DNA from: an uncultured Lacinutrix sp.
GTDB taxonomy: Bacteria; Bacteroidota; Bacteroidia; Flavobacteriales; Flavobacteriaceae
Assembly (NCBI RefSeq): GCF_947500325.1
Contig: NZ_CANMRQ010000014.1
Coordinates: 1-64,000, forward strand
Direction: 5' to 3'
DNA: 64,000 nt
The first letter of the stretch is position 1; the number at the start of each line of letters is the position of its first letter. The notes under the pieces are model-generated. The model searched no databases. It had not been told where the DNA came from and saw only the letters and a list, made by a program, of their open reading frames with translations. The translations under genes were made by a program, and so were the position numbers. Of this stretch, positions 35,206 to 43,373 are shown piece by piece.

Positions 35206-36264
35206 TTAGTATTTATAAACTATAGCGTTAATATGCATTCCGCTACCAACACTTGCAAATATAATAACATCACCTTTTTTTATCTCTTGATTTTCTAATT
35301 TATTATTTCTAATTAGATCAAAAAGTGTTGGTACAGTTGCTACAGAGCTATTTCCAAGCTTATGAATACTCATGGGCATAATGCCTTTAGGTTCTGGAGT
35401 TTTGTATAAGCGATAAAAACGTTTAATAATTGCTTCATCCATTTTTTCATTGGCTTGATGAATCAATATTTTTTTTACGTCTTTTATATCAATACCACTT
35501 TTGTCTAAACAAGTTTTCATTGCTTGAGGGACATTATTTAATGCGAATTCGTAAATTTTTCTACCATGCATCTTAAGATATCTTACATCTGTAGGTAATG
35601 TTTGGTTGTTTGAATTTCCATAGAATAAATAATAAGCCTCATCGTATGTATAGCTAGCAGTTTCATGAGCTAAAATGCCTCCTTCATTGTCTGTAGATTC
35701 TATAACAGCAGCTCCAGCGCCATCACTATATATCATTGAATCTCGATCGTGTTTATCTACAACTCGAGATAAAGTTTCGCTACCTACTACTAAACATTTT
35801 TTTGCTATTCCAGCTTTTATAAATGCTTGAGCCTGTATAACACCTTCAATCCAACCAGGGCAGCCAAATAAAATATCATAGGCAACACATTTAGGGTTTT
35901 TTATGCGTAAACTATGTTTAACTCGAGATGCTAAACAGGGTAAAATATCACTTTGAACAGTTTCGTGTTTTACATCTCCAAAATTATGAGCAACAATAAT
36001 ATAGTCGAGAGTTTCAGGATCTATGTTAGCATTTACAATTGCTTTTTCTGCAGCAAAAAAAGCTAAATCAGATGAGGTTAAATGTGGCTTAGCATAACGC
36101 CTTTCATCTATACCTGTTATAGCTTTAAATTTTTCTACAATAACTTCATTAGAATGGTTAATGGAAGAACCATCAATATTTAAGAATCTATGTTGATGGA
36201 AATCTTCATTTTTTTCAATACCACTAGGAATGTAACTTCCTGTTCCTGTAAACTTAATATTCAT
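35206..36264 (-). CDS. 3-oxoacyl-ACP synthase III family protein
   Basis: Thiolase-fold condensing enzyme, 352 aa. Catalytic triad C135 (ILFGCPGW), H269 (ILIHQANEKMDE) and N305 (KLGNSSVATVPTL). GDGAGAAV-like (SDGAGAAVIES) is present. It is longer and more divergent than housekeeping FabH and is not next to plsX or acpP. It leads a cluster with a methyltransferase and two GT2 enzymes, so I infer a role in a specialised lipid rather than general fatty-acid initiation. The promoter region is enclosed by a 19-bp inverted repeat (36273-36344). Confidence 0.82.
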   Translation of the reverse strand: MNIKFTGTGSYIPSGIEKNEDFHQHRFLNIDGSSINHSNEVIVEKFKAITGIDERRYAKPHLTSSDLAFFAAEKAIVNANIDPETLDYIIVAHNFGDVKHETVQSDILPCLASRVKHSLRIKNPKCVAYDILFGCPGWIEGVIQAQAFIKAGIAKKCLVVGSETLSRVVDKHDRDSMIYSDGAGAAVIESTDNEGGILAHETASYTYDEAYYLFYGNSNNQTLPTDVRYLKMHGRKIYEFALNNVPQAMKTCLDKSGIDIKDVKKILIHQANEKMDEAIIKRFYRLYKTPEPKGIMPMSIHKLGNSSVATVPTLFDLIRNNKLENQEIKKGDVIIFASVGSGMHINAIVYKY

Positions 36265-36272
36265 ATAAAAGG

Positions 36273-36344
36273 ATTTGCCTTTAATTATTTGGGGACTTTT
36301 TTTGCTAATGTAGCGAATATAAAGTCAAATAATTAAAGGCAAAT
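36273..36344. promoter_or_regulatory. 19-bp perfect inverted repeat bracketing the KAS III promoter
   Basis: Arms 36273-36291 (ATTTGCCTTTAATTATTTG) and 36326-36344 are exact reverse complements across a 34-base spacer. Inside are further pairs (GACTTT/AAAGTC and GCTA/TAGC), so the whole could fold as a long hairpin. On the minus strand TTTG (36343-36340) and TATATTCG (36321-36314), 18 bases apart, form a plausible promoter inside it. The arm nearest the gene lies in the 5' leader. Confidence 0.6.
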
Positions 36345-36381
36345 TTTATTTTATTCTATTTTACGACGTTCAATCGTGGTA

Positions 36382-39231
36382 TTATGCTTCCATATAGGCT
36401 TCAATTGGTGCACATGTACATATTAAATTCCTGTCTCCATAAGCATCATCAACACGACGTACTGTAGGCCAGAATTTATTATCATAGACATAATCTAATG
36501 GGAAAGCCGCTTTTTCACGTGAATACGGTAATAACCATTCGTCACTAGTAACCATAGCCATTGTATGAGGTGCATTCTTTAAAGGGTTATTAGTGTCTTC
36601 TTTTGTTGCTTGGTCAATTTCTTGTCTAATAGAAATCATGGCATCACAAAAACGATCCATTTCTGCTTTACTTTCACTTTCGGTAGGTTCAATCATCATA
36701 GTTCCTGCTACTGGAAATGAAACTGTTGGTGCATGAAAACCATAATCCATTAAACGTTTAGCAATATCAACAACTTCGATACCATGTGCTTTAAATGGAC
36801 GACAATCTATAATCATTTCATGAGCCGCTCTACCACGTTCACCAGAATATAATGTTTCGAATGAGCCTTGTAATCTTTCTTTAATGTAATTTGCATTTAA
36901 GATTGCAATCTCTGTAGATTTCTTTAAACCTTTAGCTCCTAACATTTTTATATAGCCATAAGAAATTAAACAAGCTAAAGCAGAACCAAAAGGAGCTGCA
37001 GAAATAGCTGTAATTGCTTTTTCTCCTCCAGTTTTTATTAATGGATTCCCCGGTAAGAATGGTACTAATTGTTTTGCAACACAAATTGGCCCAACTCCTG
37101 GTCCGCCACCACCGTGAGGAATAGCGAAGGTTTTATGTAAGTTTAAGTGGCAAACATCTGCTCCAATATTCCCTGGGTTTGTTAAACCTACTTGGGCATT
37201 CATATTTGCGCCATCCATATATACTTGTCCGCCATTGTCATGAATTAACTGTGTAATTTCTTTAATAGCAGATTCATACACACCATGCGTAGATGGATAG
37301 GTAACCATTAATGCAGCTAAGTTATCTTTGTGTAATTCAGCTTTTTCTCTTAAATCATTAACGTCAATATTACCTTCTTCAGTAGCTTTTGTTACAACTA
37401 CTTTCATACCAGCCATTATTGCACTAGCAGGATTTGTACCATGAGCAGATGAAGGTATTAAACAAATGTTTCTATTATAATCACCACGAGATTCATGATA
37501 AGCTCTAATAACCATTAAACCTGCAAATTCTCCTTGAGCGCCTGAGTTAGGTTGTAAAGAAGTACCTGCAAAACCTGTTATTTCTGTTAATTGATCTTCT
37601 AATGCACTTAAAACTGTTTGGTAACCTTTAGCTTGCTCAATTGGAACAAAAGGGTGGATGTTACCCCAATTTGGTGAGCTTAATGGTAGCATTTCTGAAG
37701 CTGCATTAAGTTTCATTGTACAAGATCCTAAAGAAATCATAGAATGATTTAATGATAAATCTTTACGTTCTAATAATTTTATATAACGCATCAATTCTGT
37801 TTCAGAATGATGACTATTAAATACGTCTAATGTTAAAAAATCTGTTTCACGTTGTAATGATTGTTCTATATTGTTAGATTCAGAAATAGCATCTATACTA
37901 AATGAATCCTTATTTGTAGCCTCAGCAAATATTGAAATGATTTCATTAATGTCTGAAACCGTTGTTGTTTCATTAACAGAAATTGTTACCGTTTCAGCAT
38001 TTGGATAATTGAAATTTACTTCATGTTTCTCTGCAATAACCTTTACTGTTGTGGCATTTGCATTTAATTGTATAGTATCGAAAAAGGAAGTGTTAGTTTG
38101 CTCTATGCCTAATTTAACTAAAGCATTTGCTAAAGTTGATGCGGTATTATGAACGCCTTCAGCTATGTGTGTTAAACCTTTTGGGCCATGATAAACACCA
38201 TACATTCCTGCCATAACTGCTAATAGTACTTGAGCTGTACAAATGTTAGAAGTAGCTTTGTCTCTTTTTATATGTTGTTCTCGTGTTTGTAGAGCCATAC
38301 GTAAAGCTCTGTTGCCATTCTTATCTTTAGTTACACCAATAATACGACCAGGAATATCTCGTTTGTAAGCTTCTTTTGTAGCAAAATAGGCTGCATGAGG
38401 TCCGCCATAACCTAAAGGGATTCCGAAACGTTGCGTTGTTCCAACAACAACATCTGCACCAAACTTTCCAGGTGATTCAAGTTTTACTAAACTTAAAATG
38501 TCTGCAGCTACAGCTACTTTAATTTGTGCTTCTTTAGCTTTTGCTATAAATGTTTTTATGTCGGTAACTTGTCCGTTTTGACCAGGATATTGTAGAATTG
38601 CTCCAAAAAAGTCTGAAGAAAAATCAAAATCAGTTTCATTACCAATAACTAATTCAATACCAATTGGTATAGCACGAGTTTGTAATAATGATAAAGTTTG
38701 AGGTAAAATAGTTTCAGAAACGAAAAACTTATTTACTCCTGCCTTTTTTTGTGCACGTTCTCTAACAGCAAATAATAAACTCATAGCTTCTGCTGCAGCA
38801 GTACTTTCGTCTAAGAGAGATGCATTTGCTAGCTCCATTCCTGTTAAATCGGTTACCATAGTCTGGAAATTTAGCAAAGCTTCTAAACGACCTTGGGCTA
38901 TTTCTGCTTGGTAAGGTGTATATGCAGTATACCAACCTGGATTTTCTAATATATTACGTTGAATTACTGCTGGTAAAATGGTTGGGTGATACCCTAAACC
39001 AATATAAGTTTTAAAGATTTTATTTTGTTTAGAGAGTTCGTTTATGTGAGACGAGTACTCAAATTCGCTCATAGCGGTATTTAAGTCTAAGTCTTGTTTT
39101 AAACGAATGTCGTCTGGTACAGTTTCGTATATAAGTTGTTCCATACTGTCTACTCCAAGTGAATTTAACATTTGGTTTTGATCCTCTTCTCTTGGACCAA
39201 TATGACGTAGTGCGAAAGACTTTGTATTCAT
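36382..39231 (-). CDS. gcvP: glycine dehydrogenase (decarboxylating), P protein
   Basis: PLP-dependent P protein of the glycine cleavage system, which decarboxylates glycine and passes the aminomethyl group to lipoyl-H protein. At 949 aa it is a fused P1+P2 form, as usual in flavobacteria. The N-terminus is FALRHIGPREEDQNQML; GYHPTILPAVIQRNILENPGWYTAYTPYQAEIAQG is the P1 hallmark region; the PLP lysine lies in HLNLHKTFAIPHGGGGPG. gcvT and gcvH are not in the window. On the minus strand a TACTTTTG -7 box is 27 bases upstream. Confidence 0.96.
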   Translation of the reverse strand: MNTKSFALRHIGPREEDQNQMLNSLGVDSMEQLIYETVPDDIRLKQDLDLNTAMSEFEYSSHINELSKQNKIFKTYIGLGYHPTILPAVIQRNILENPGWYTAYTPYQAEIAQGRLEALLNFQTMVTDLTGMELANASLLDESTAAAEAMSLLFAVRERAQKKAGVNKFFVSETILPQTLSLLQTRAIPIGIELVIGNETDFDFSSDFFGAILQYPGQNGQVTDIKTFIAKAKEAQIKVAVAADILSLVKLESPGKFGADVVVGTTQRFGIPLGYGGPHAAYFATKEAYKRDIPGRIIGVTKDKNGNRALRMALQTREQHIKRDKATSNICTAQVLLAVMAGMYGVYHGPKGLTHIAEGVHNTASTLANALVKLGIEQTNTSFFDTIQLNANATTVKVIAEKHEVNFNYPNAETVTISVNETTTVSDINEIISIFAEATNKDSFSIDAISESNNIEQSLQRETDFLTLDVFNSHHSETELMRYIKLLERKDLSLNHSMISLGSCTMKLNAASEMLPLSSPNWGNIHPFVPIEQAKGYQTVLSALEDQLTEITGFAGTSLQPNSGAQGEFAGLMVIRAYHESRGDYNRNICLIPSSAHGTNPASAIMAGMKVVVTKATEEGNIDVNDLREKAELHKDNLAALMVTYPSTHGVYESAIKEITQLIHDNGGQVYMDGANMNAQVGLTNPGNIGADVCHLNLHKTFAIPHGGGGPGVGPICVAKQLVPFLPGNPLIKTGGEKAITAISAAPFGSALACLISYGYIKMLGAKGLKKSTEIAILNANYIKERLQGSFETLYSGERGRAAHEMIIDCRPFKAHGIEVVDIAKRLMDYGFHAPTVSFPVAGTMMIEPTESESKAEMDRFCDAMISIRQEIDQATKEDTNNPLKNAPHTMAMVTSDEWLLPYSREKAAFPLDYVYDNKFWPTVRRVDDAYGDRNLICTCAPIEAYMEA

Positions 39232-39257
39232 TACAATTTGAGTTATAGTTGTTTGGA

Positions 39258-39265
39258 CAAAAGTA
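39258..39265 (-). promoter_or_regulatory. gcvP -7 box TACTTTTG
   Basis: Exact TAnnTTTG on the minus strand (39265-39258), 27 bases before the start. No clear -33. Confidence 0.55.
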
Positions 39266-39339
39266 AAGAAAACTAATGCTTTTTTTTATGTTAAAATTGA
39301 AAGTTTTTAACCATTTAAAGTTGTTATTAACAGTTTGAT

Positions 39340-39347
39340 TAACTTTG
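39340..39347 (+). promoter_or_regulatory. -7 box TAACTTTG directly before the UbiA-like gene
   Basis: Exact TAnnTTTG match ending 4 bases before ATG 39352, predicting a nearly leaderless mRNA. Confidence 0.5.
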
Positions 39348-39351
39348 TTTA

Positions 39352-40185
39352 ATGCGATTTTTTAAACAACTATATGATTTTTATCTTAATGCTAGTATTC
39401 ATGTAGCCTTTGCAGTATATGCTTTAACATGGATTACACTTAAAAACTTTAATATTGTATATGATGAGAGTATGTTATATTTTAATTTCTATGCTACCAT
39501 TACTGGTTATAATTTTGTAAAGTATTTTGGTATTGCAAAATTTCATCATCGTAGTTTAACAACATGGTTAAAAGTAATTCAAGTATTCTCTTTTGCTTGT
39601 TTTGTTTTAATGTGTTATTATGCTTGGTTTTTAGATAAAAATACTTTGATATGTATTTTTGTTTTTGGTATTATTACGTTTTTATATGCTATTCCATTTC
39701 TGCCAAAAAAAATGTACTTAGATAACCAGCAAAATTTAAGAGATATTAGTGGATTAAAAGTATATGTTGTAGGATTGGTTTGGTCTGGTGTTACTGTTTT
39801 TTTACCATTAATTAATAAAGGTTATGTATTTGATGCTGATGTTTATATTACAGGTTTTCAGCGCTTTATTTTTGTAATTGTTTTAGTCTTGCCATTTGAA
39901 ATTAGAGATCTTCAATTTGATAGTTTACGGCTATCTACTATTCCACAAAAAATTGGAATAAAACGAACTAAAATAATTGGAGTATTGTTATTGTTAGTGT
40001 TTTTCTTTTTGGAGTATTTTAAAAATGAGTTAACAAGTAAAAATATTATTATACACTTATTTACGTTTTTAATTACTGCTCTTTTTTTGATTTTTGCCAA
40101 CAAAAAAAGGAACCGTTCTTACAGTTCCTTTTGGGTAGAAAGTATTCCTATTTTTATTTTAGTGCTAATTATTATGATTAGCTAG
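39352..40185 (+). CDS. polytopic membrane protein, divergent UbiA-prenyltransferase-like
   Basis: At 277 aa it has about eight transmembrane helices. FEIRDLQFDSLRLSTIPQKIGIKRT near residues 183-207 matches the second Asp-rich motif of UbiA prenyltransferases (DxRDxxxD...TxPxxxG) with the first Asp as Glu. The first motif (NDxxDxxxD) is not recognisable; its place is taken by TGYNFVKYFG. It may be a degenerate or differently acting family member. The 3' end overlaps the convergent anti-sigma gene by 21 bases and contains that operon's terminator. Assignment is tentative. Confidence 0.5.
   Translation: MRFFKQLYDFYLNASIHVAFAVYALTWITLKNFNIVYDESMLYFNFYATITGYNFVKYFGIAKFHHRSLTTWLKVIQVFSFACFVLMCYYAWFLDKNTLICIFVFGIITFLYAIPFLPKKMYLDNQQNLRDISGLKVYVVGLVWSGVTVFLPLINKGYVFDADVYITGFQRFIFVIVLVLPFEIRDLQFDSLRLSTIPQKIGIKRTKIIGVLLLLVFFFLEYFKNELTSKNIIIHLFTFLITALFLIFANKKRNRSYSSFWVESIPIFILVLIIMIS
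40105..40132 (-). terminator. terminator of the sigma operon, inside the opposing coding sequence
   Basis: On the minus strand AAAAGGAAC (40132-40124), a 10-base loop and GTTCCTTTT (40113-40105) are followed by further U. It lies inside the last 30 codons of the + strand membrane protein and downstream of the minus-strand sigma/anti-sigma pair. Confidence 0.78.
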
Positions 40186-40419
40186 TTCTTTTTCAAATGT
40201 AGACTGTAATTTAGACTTTTCTTTAGTGTCTAATTTAACAGGTTTTTGCTTTACTAGTTTAGTTAATTTAGTATTGTTTTTTGTGTATTTTCTGCACGCA
40301 GCACAATAAGCTAAATGGATATTTAACTTAATTTTTTCCCACAAAGAAGCTTCTTTATACTGTGTTTTATCACATGTATGATTAGCTTCGTCACAACTTA
40401 AAAATATTTTATTACTCAT
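40165..40419 (-). CDS. small zinc-finger anti-sigma-like protein
   Basis: 84 aa, soluble. It has SCDEANHTCDK near the N-terminus and NIHLAYCAACRKY (H-x3-C-x2-C) near residues 33-45, the pattern of ZAS-type anti-sigma domains. No membrane helix is present. Its ATG directly follows the stop of the ECF sigma gene (TAA-ATG), indicating translational coupling. I infer it binds and restrains that sigma factor, perhaps with redox- or metal-dependent release. Short members of this family are often annotated only as hypothetical. Confidence 0.62.
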   Translation of the reverse strand: MSNKIFLSCDEANHTCDKTQYKEASLWEKIKLNIHLAYCAACRKYTKNNTKLTKLVKQKPVKLDTKEKSKLQSTFEKELANHNN

Positions 40420-40983
40420 TTAAAACCAATTTTTTTCTAGACAACCAGCCATAGCAGTTCTTGCTCTATGAATGATTACCCAAAGGTTAGACGCAGTAAT
40501 ATCCAATTCATTACAAATTGCTTCAGTTTCGTAATTTAAAATTGTTTTCATTTCAAAAACTTGAGCTTGTTTTTTAGGTAACTTGTCTAAACAATTATGT
40601 ATAGCAGAACCTAATTCTGTATTTTCTATAGCGTCTTCTGCTGTTTTATCAAAAGGATCTGCAACGCGTTCTTCTAGCCAATCTCCTTCTGTTTCTGTAT
40701 CGCTATTATAACTCATTCTAACTTCAGCTTTACCCTTATTAGAATTTATTTTACGGTAATAATCAATGATTTTTCGTTTTAAAATTGAGATTAACCATGT
40801 GCGTTCACTGGCTTCTCCTTTAAAGTTTTTCATTGATTTTAATCCAGCTAAAAAAGTTTCAGATACTAAGTCTTGTGCCATTTCTCTATCGCTTACACGA
40901 GAAACGGTATAATTAAATAAATAGTCTGAATACAAATTAATCCATTGGTTAGGATCTATTTTGTGATCTGGCATATTTGGCAT
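40420..40983 (-). CDS. ECF-type sigma-70 factor
   Basis: At 187 aa, region 2 (about 15-80: YLFNYTVSRVSDREMAQDLVSETFL, then RTWLISILKRKIIDYYRK) and region 4 (about 125-180: LDKLPKKQAQVFEMK, ITASNLWVIIHRARTAM). These are the core-binding/-10 and -35 recognition parts; no region 1.1 or 3. The acidic linker is unusually long. A TACATTTG -7 box ends 7 bases before the first ATG, so the ATG at 40974 (MPDHKIDPNQW) may be the true start. Co-transcribed with the anti-sigma candidate. Confidence 0.88.
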   Translation of the reverse strand: MPNMPDHKIDPNQWINLYSDYLFNYTVSRVSDREMAQDLVSETFLAGLKSMKNFKGEASERTWLISILKRKIIDYYRKINSNKGKAEVRMSYNSDTETEGDWLEERVADPFDKTAEDAIENTELGSAIHNCLDKLPKKQAQVFEMKTILNYETEAICNELDITASNLWVIIHRARTAMAGCLEKNWF

Positions 40984-40990
40984 TTTTTTT

Positions 40991-40998
40991 CAAATGTA
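40991..40998 (-). promoter_or_regulatory. -7 box TACATTTG before the ECF sigma gene
   Basis: Exact TAnnTTTG on the minus strand, 8 bases from the annotated start. The -33 element is not clear. Confidence 0.5.
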
Positions 40999-41098
40999 AA
41001 GAAAAAAATAATATACTAATGTTATCTGGCTAACTATATTGGTAATTGTTATTGCAGTATATATATGAATTATGACTTATGGTTGTATATCAGTTTTT

Positions 41099-41497
41099 TT
41101 ATTTATTAAAAAATATAATTAGAAATGTATAGCTAAAATAAACCCAAAATATTGAGAATATAATATGAATTATAGTTTCAAATTTTTTTCCTTTCCATAG
41201 TGAAGGTGAATAAATAAAAAGTTGAAAAAGCAATCTGAAAACCCAAAATACACCTAAACCTAAAGCAATAGTGTTTCCTAATTTAGTATTTATAATCTCA
41301 TTTGATGACGTTAAACAGAATAGCCCCATTAAAAAGATTGTAAGTGCAATAAAAAACGTATGAGTTGTCATCATTTGTTTATTTATAAGACTTAATGATT
41401 TTAATTCTTTATTCCATTTAAAATATTTCGGAAAAAAGATATGGATTAAAGCTAAACAGATTAATAGTATGCCTGTTATTTTTAAATGAATTTCCAT
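41099..41497 (-). CDS. hypothetical four-helix membrane protein, last gene of the GbsR-linked operon
   Basis: Unrecognised 132-aa protein from ATG 41497; a TTG 33 bases upstream would overlap the previous gene. Four hydrophobic segments at about 4-20, 36-60, 68-90 and 105-128; residues HIFFPKYFKWNKEL follow the first. No catalytic motif is visible. It is 13 bases from the end of the membrane methyltransferase gene and is read with it. It may assist a membrane-lipid modification carried out by its neighbours; that is inference from position only. Confidence 0.55.
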   Translation of the reverse strand: MEIHLKITGILLICLALIHIFFPKYFKWNKELKSLSLINKQMMTTHTFFIALTIFLMGLFCLTSSNEIINTKLGNTIALGLGVFWVFRLLFQLFIYSPSLWKGKKFETIIHIIFSIFWVYFSYTFLIIFFNK

Positions 41498-41510
41498 GTT
41501 TAGTAATTTA

Positions 41511-42260
41511 TTATTGACATTCGAATACAAATATTGACATGAATGGTGTGAATTTGGTTTCTTTAAATGATGAAAACCCTGCAGATTTAAATGAATTTAT
41601 CCATGTTTTTCTTGAAAAAAAATGTGTAAAACCAATTGAAAAAGCTAAAAAATTTGATAAATCACGTAAATGCTCAACCATTATTATTTTTCCATCTGAT
41701 TTACAAATGCGGCGACATTCTTTTAAAAATTCTACTTTTTCGTTATTCGAGCGTATTTCATGTGCTGTAGATAGTAAAAAAATGAGATCTGTAGACTTAT
41801 CTTTTAATGGTATTTGATCTGTTTTAATTTGTTTTGTTCCAGGATAGACAAGACTAACCTTTCTTGCTCTTACTATTGCAGGTTCTGTATGTTTTTTATC
41901 ATTGTAGAAGTCAAAAGTTTTTATTATTGATTTAGGGAAATGCTCTTCTAAGATGTAGCTAGTTTCATCAAAACCAGCATTAATATTGATTATTTTTTTT
42001 GATTTACTTAGGTTGTAGTTTTTTAGCCACTTAAAATTATAGTAACCTGAAAAATCATAAACATAAGCAGATACAAGTAAAGGCATAATCAATCCATAAA
42101 TAAATGCAGCAATAATTGCCCAAAACAAAATACTTGGCCATTTAAAAAACACTTGACTTCCAGTTAATAAAGTTAATATGCTTAATCCAATAACGTAAAA
42201 GTGCCTGTTAAAGCTCAAAATATTTAATACGCCTTGAAACTTTTTTCTTTTTATTTCCAT
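41511..42260 (-). CDS. membrane-anchored class I SAM-dependent methyltransferase
   Basis: From ATG 42260 (MEIKRKKF) it has 249 aa and overlaps the preceding stop by 10 bases. Two helices at about 20-40 and 45-70 are followed by a soluble methyltransferase domain. Motif I is degenerate (IININAGFDETSYIL), the acidic loop is TFDFYNDKKH, STDLIFLLSTAHEIRS is the Methyltransf_11-like segment, and IIMVEHLRDLSNF is post-motif III. The substrate is probably membrane-embedded. Part of a six-gene minus-strand operon. Confidence 0.65.
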   Translation of the reverse strand: MEIKRKKFQGVLNILSFNRHFYVIGLSILTLLTGSQVFFKWPSILFWAIIAAFIYGLIMPLLVSAYVYDFSGYYNFKWLKNYNLSKSKKIININAGFDETSYILEEHFPKSIIKTFDFYNDKKHTEPAIVRARKVSLVYPGTKQIKTDQIPLKDKSTDLIFLLSTAHEIRSNNEKVEFLKECRRICKSDGKIIMVEHLRDLSNFLAFSIGFTHFFSRKTWINSFKSAGFSSFKETKFTPFMSIFVFECQ

Positions 42261-42976
42261 AGTTCTATTCTCCCTTTTTTCCAATAATAAGGAATGTTTT
42301 CTATTATAAATGCATTAGCTAAGACAGGAGCTTTTAATTGTAGCGTGTCTAAGAATTTAATGTTGTAATTTTCAATATTTATAGGCTTGGGTTTCCAGTT
42401 TTGTCTCACTCCTTCAATTATTAAGACTTCTTTTGTTATTTTATTGTAAGTAAAAGTAAATGGTAATGGACCAGCAAATCGTCTGGCTTCTTTCCAGTTT
42501 TCAAAAGGTGAGTTTTTAGGCAAACAAATAGTGTTGCTTTGATTTTTAATAATAATTTTAAATTTTGATTTTTTAGAACTTATTTCGTTTTTACAACTAT
42601 TAATGTCTGTTGTTGTATAATTATAGTGAGTAAAAATATTTCCCATAAAAGCCATTTTCTTTTTATTGGTTTCAGACTTTAAAATATATAATCCACGTAG
42701 GCGTTTCCCTTTTTTATTTGTGTAACGAACGAATACACGATAACCAATTAAAAAAAAGTCATTGCCTAATATTTTAGGAAAACCTTTTGGTCTCAGGTTT
42801 TTTGTTTGTACCATGGCTAGAGCAACAAAAGCCCATTTATTTTGAAATAAATCTAGACTTAAACATTCCGGAATTAGATCTTCTAGTTCTTCTTTTGGAA
42901 CAGCAAATGTTAAGACTAGTGAGCTTTTAAAAAATGCCTCTACTGCAAATGGATGGTTTTTAAGTTTGTTTAGCAT
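42251..42976 (-). CDS. DUF2071 (YqjF-like) protein
   Basis: At 241 aa, soluble. It starts HPFAVEAFFKSSLVLTFAVPKEELEDLIPECL, the typical DUF2071 opening, and continues with ALAMVQTKNLRPKGFP and FFLIGYRVFVRYTN. The fold is acetoacetate-decarboxylase-like, but no catalytic Lys is evident and no activity is established for the family. It overlaps the upstream DoxX-like gene by 7 bases and the downstream methyltransferase, indicating tight co-expression. Confidence 0.72.
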   Translation of the reverse strand: MLNKLKNHPFAVEAFFKSSLVLTFAVPKEELEDLIPECLSLDLFQNKWAFVALAMVQTKNLRPKGFPKILGNDFFLIGYRVFVRYTNKKGKRLRGLYILKSETNKKKMAFMGNIFTHYNYTTTDINSCKNEISSKKSKFKIIIKNQSNTICLPKNSPFENWKEARRFAGPLPFTFTYNKITKEVLIIEGVRQNWKPKPINIENYNIKFLDTLQLKAPVLANAFIIENIPYYWKKGRIELWK

Positions 42977-43368
42977 TGTCTTAAGTTGTTGTTTTTATTG
43001 AAACGGAAATTGTTTAAATACACCAATATGATGAATGATATAGCAAATATTATATTAAGTTCTCCCCAAAGCAATAGGTCTGGAACCAATATAAACTCAA
43101 TAATATTCATAGCTAAAACAATTGACATTTGAAGCAAAGCATTTAATTTTTGTTTATAACCAATTATAATCCATATGGCTAAACAAATTTCTAATAATCC
43201 AATCATGATTGTTATTGTCCTAGAGTAGTCTGTATTTAAAATCCTTGCGACTATTTCTTGATGCCTTGGTACTTGGTTTAATATTTTGCAATAAAGACCA
43301 TTAATGAACCAAACTAAGGCTATTATTAGGTTTATAGTTTTATAAGCAATTTTAGGTTTCATTATCAT
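42970..43368 (-). CDS. DoxX-like four-helix membrane protein
   Basis: At 132 aa it has four transmembrane helices: residues 10-26, 50-68, 76-94 and 102-120. ALVWFINGLYCKIL resembles the DoxX/DoxX-like N-terminal motif and the GLLEICLAIWIIIGY segment matches helix 2 with its Glu. DoxX-like proteins are thought to take part in quinone- or thiol-linked redox, but function is unproven. It is often found fused or next to DUF2071, as here (7-base overlap). Confidence 0.65.
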   Translation of the reverse strand: MIMKPKIAYKTINLIIALVWFINGLYCKILNQVPRHQEIVARILNTDYSRTITIMIGLLEICLAIWIIIGYKQKLNALLQMSIVLAMNIIEFILVPDLLLWGELNIIFAISFIILVYLNNFRFNKNNNLRQC

Positions 43369-43373
43369 AAAAA

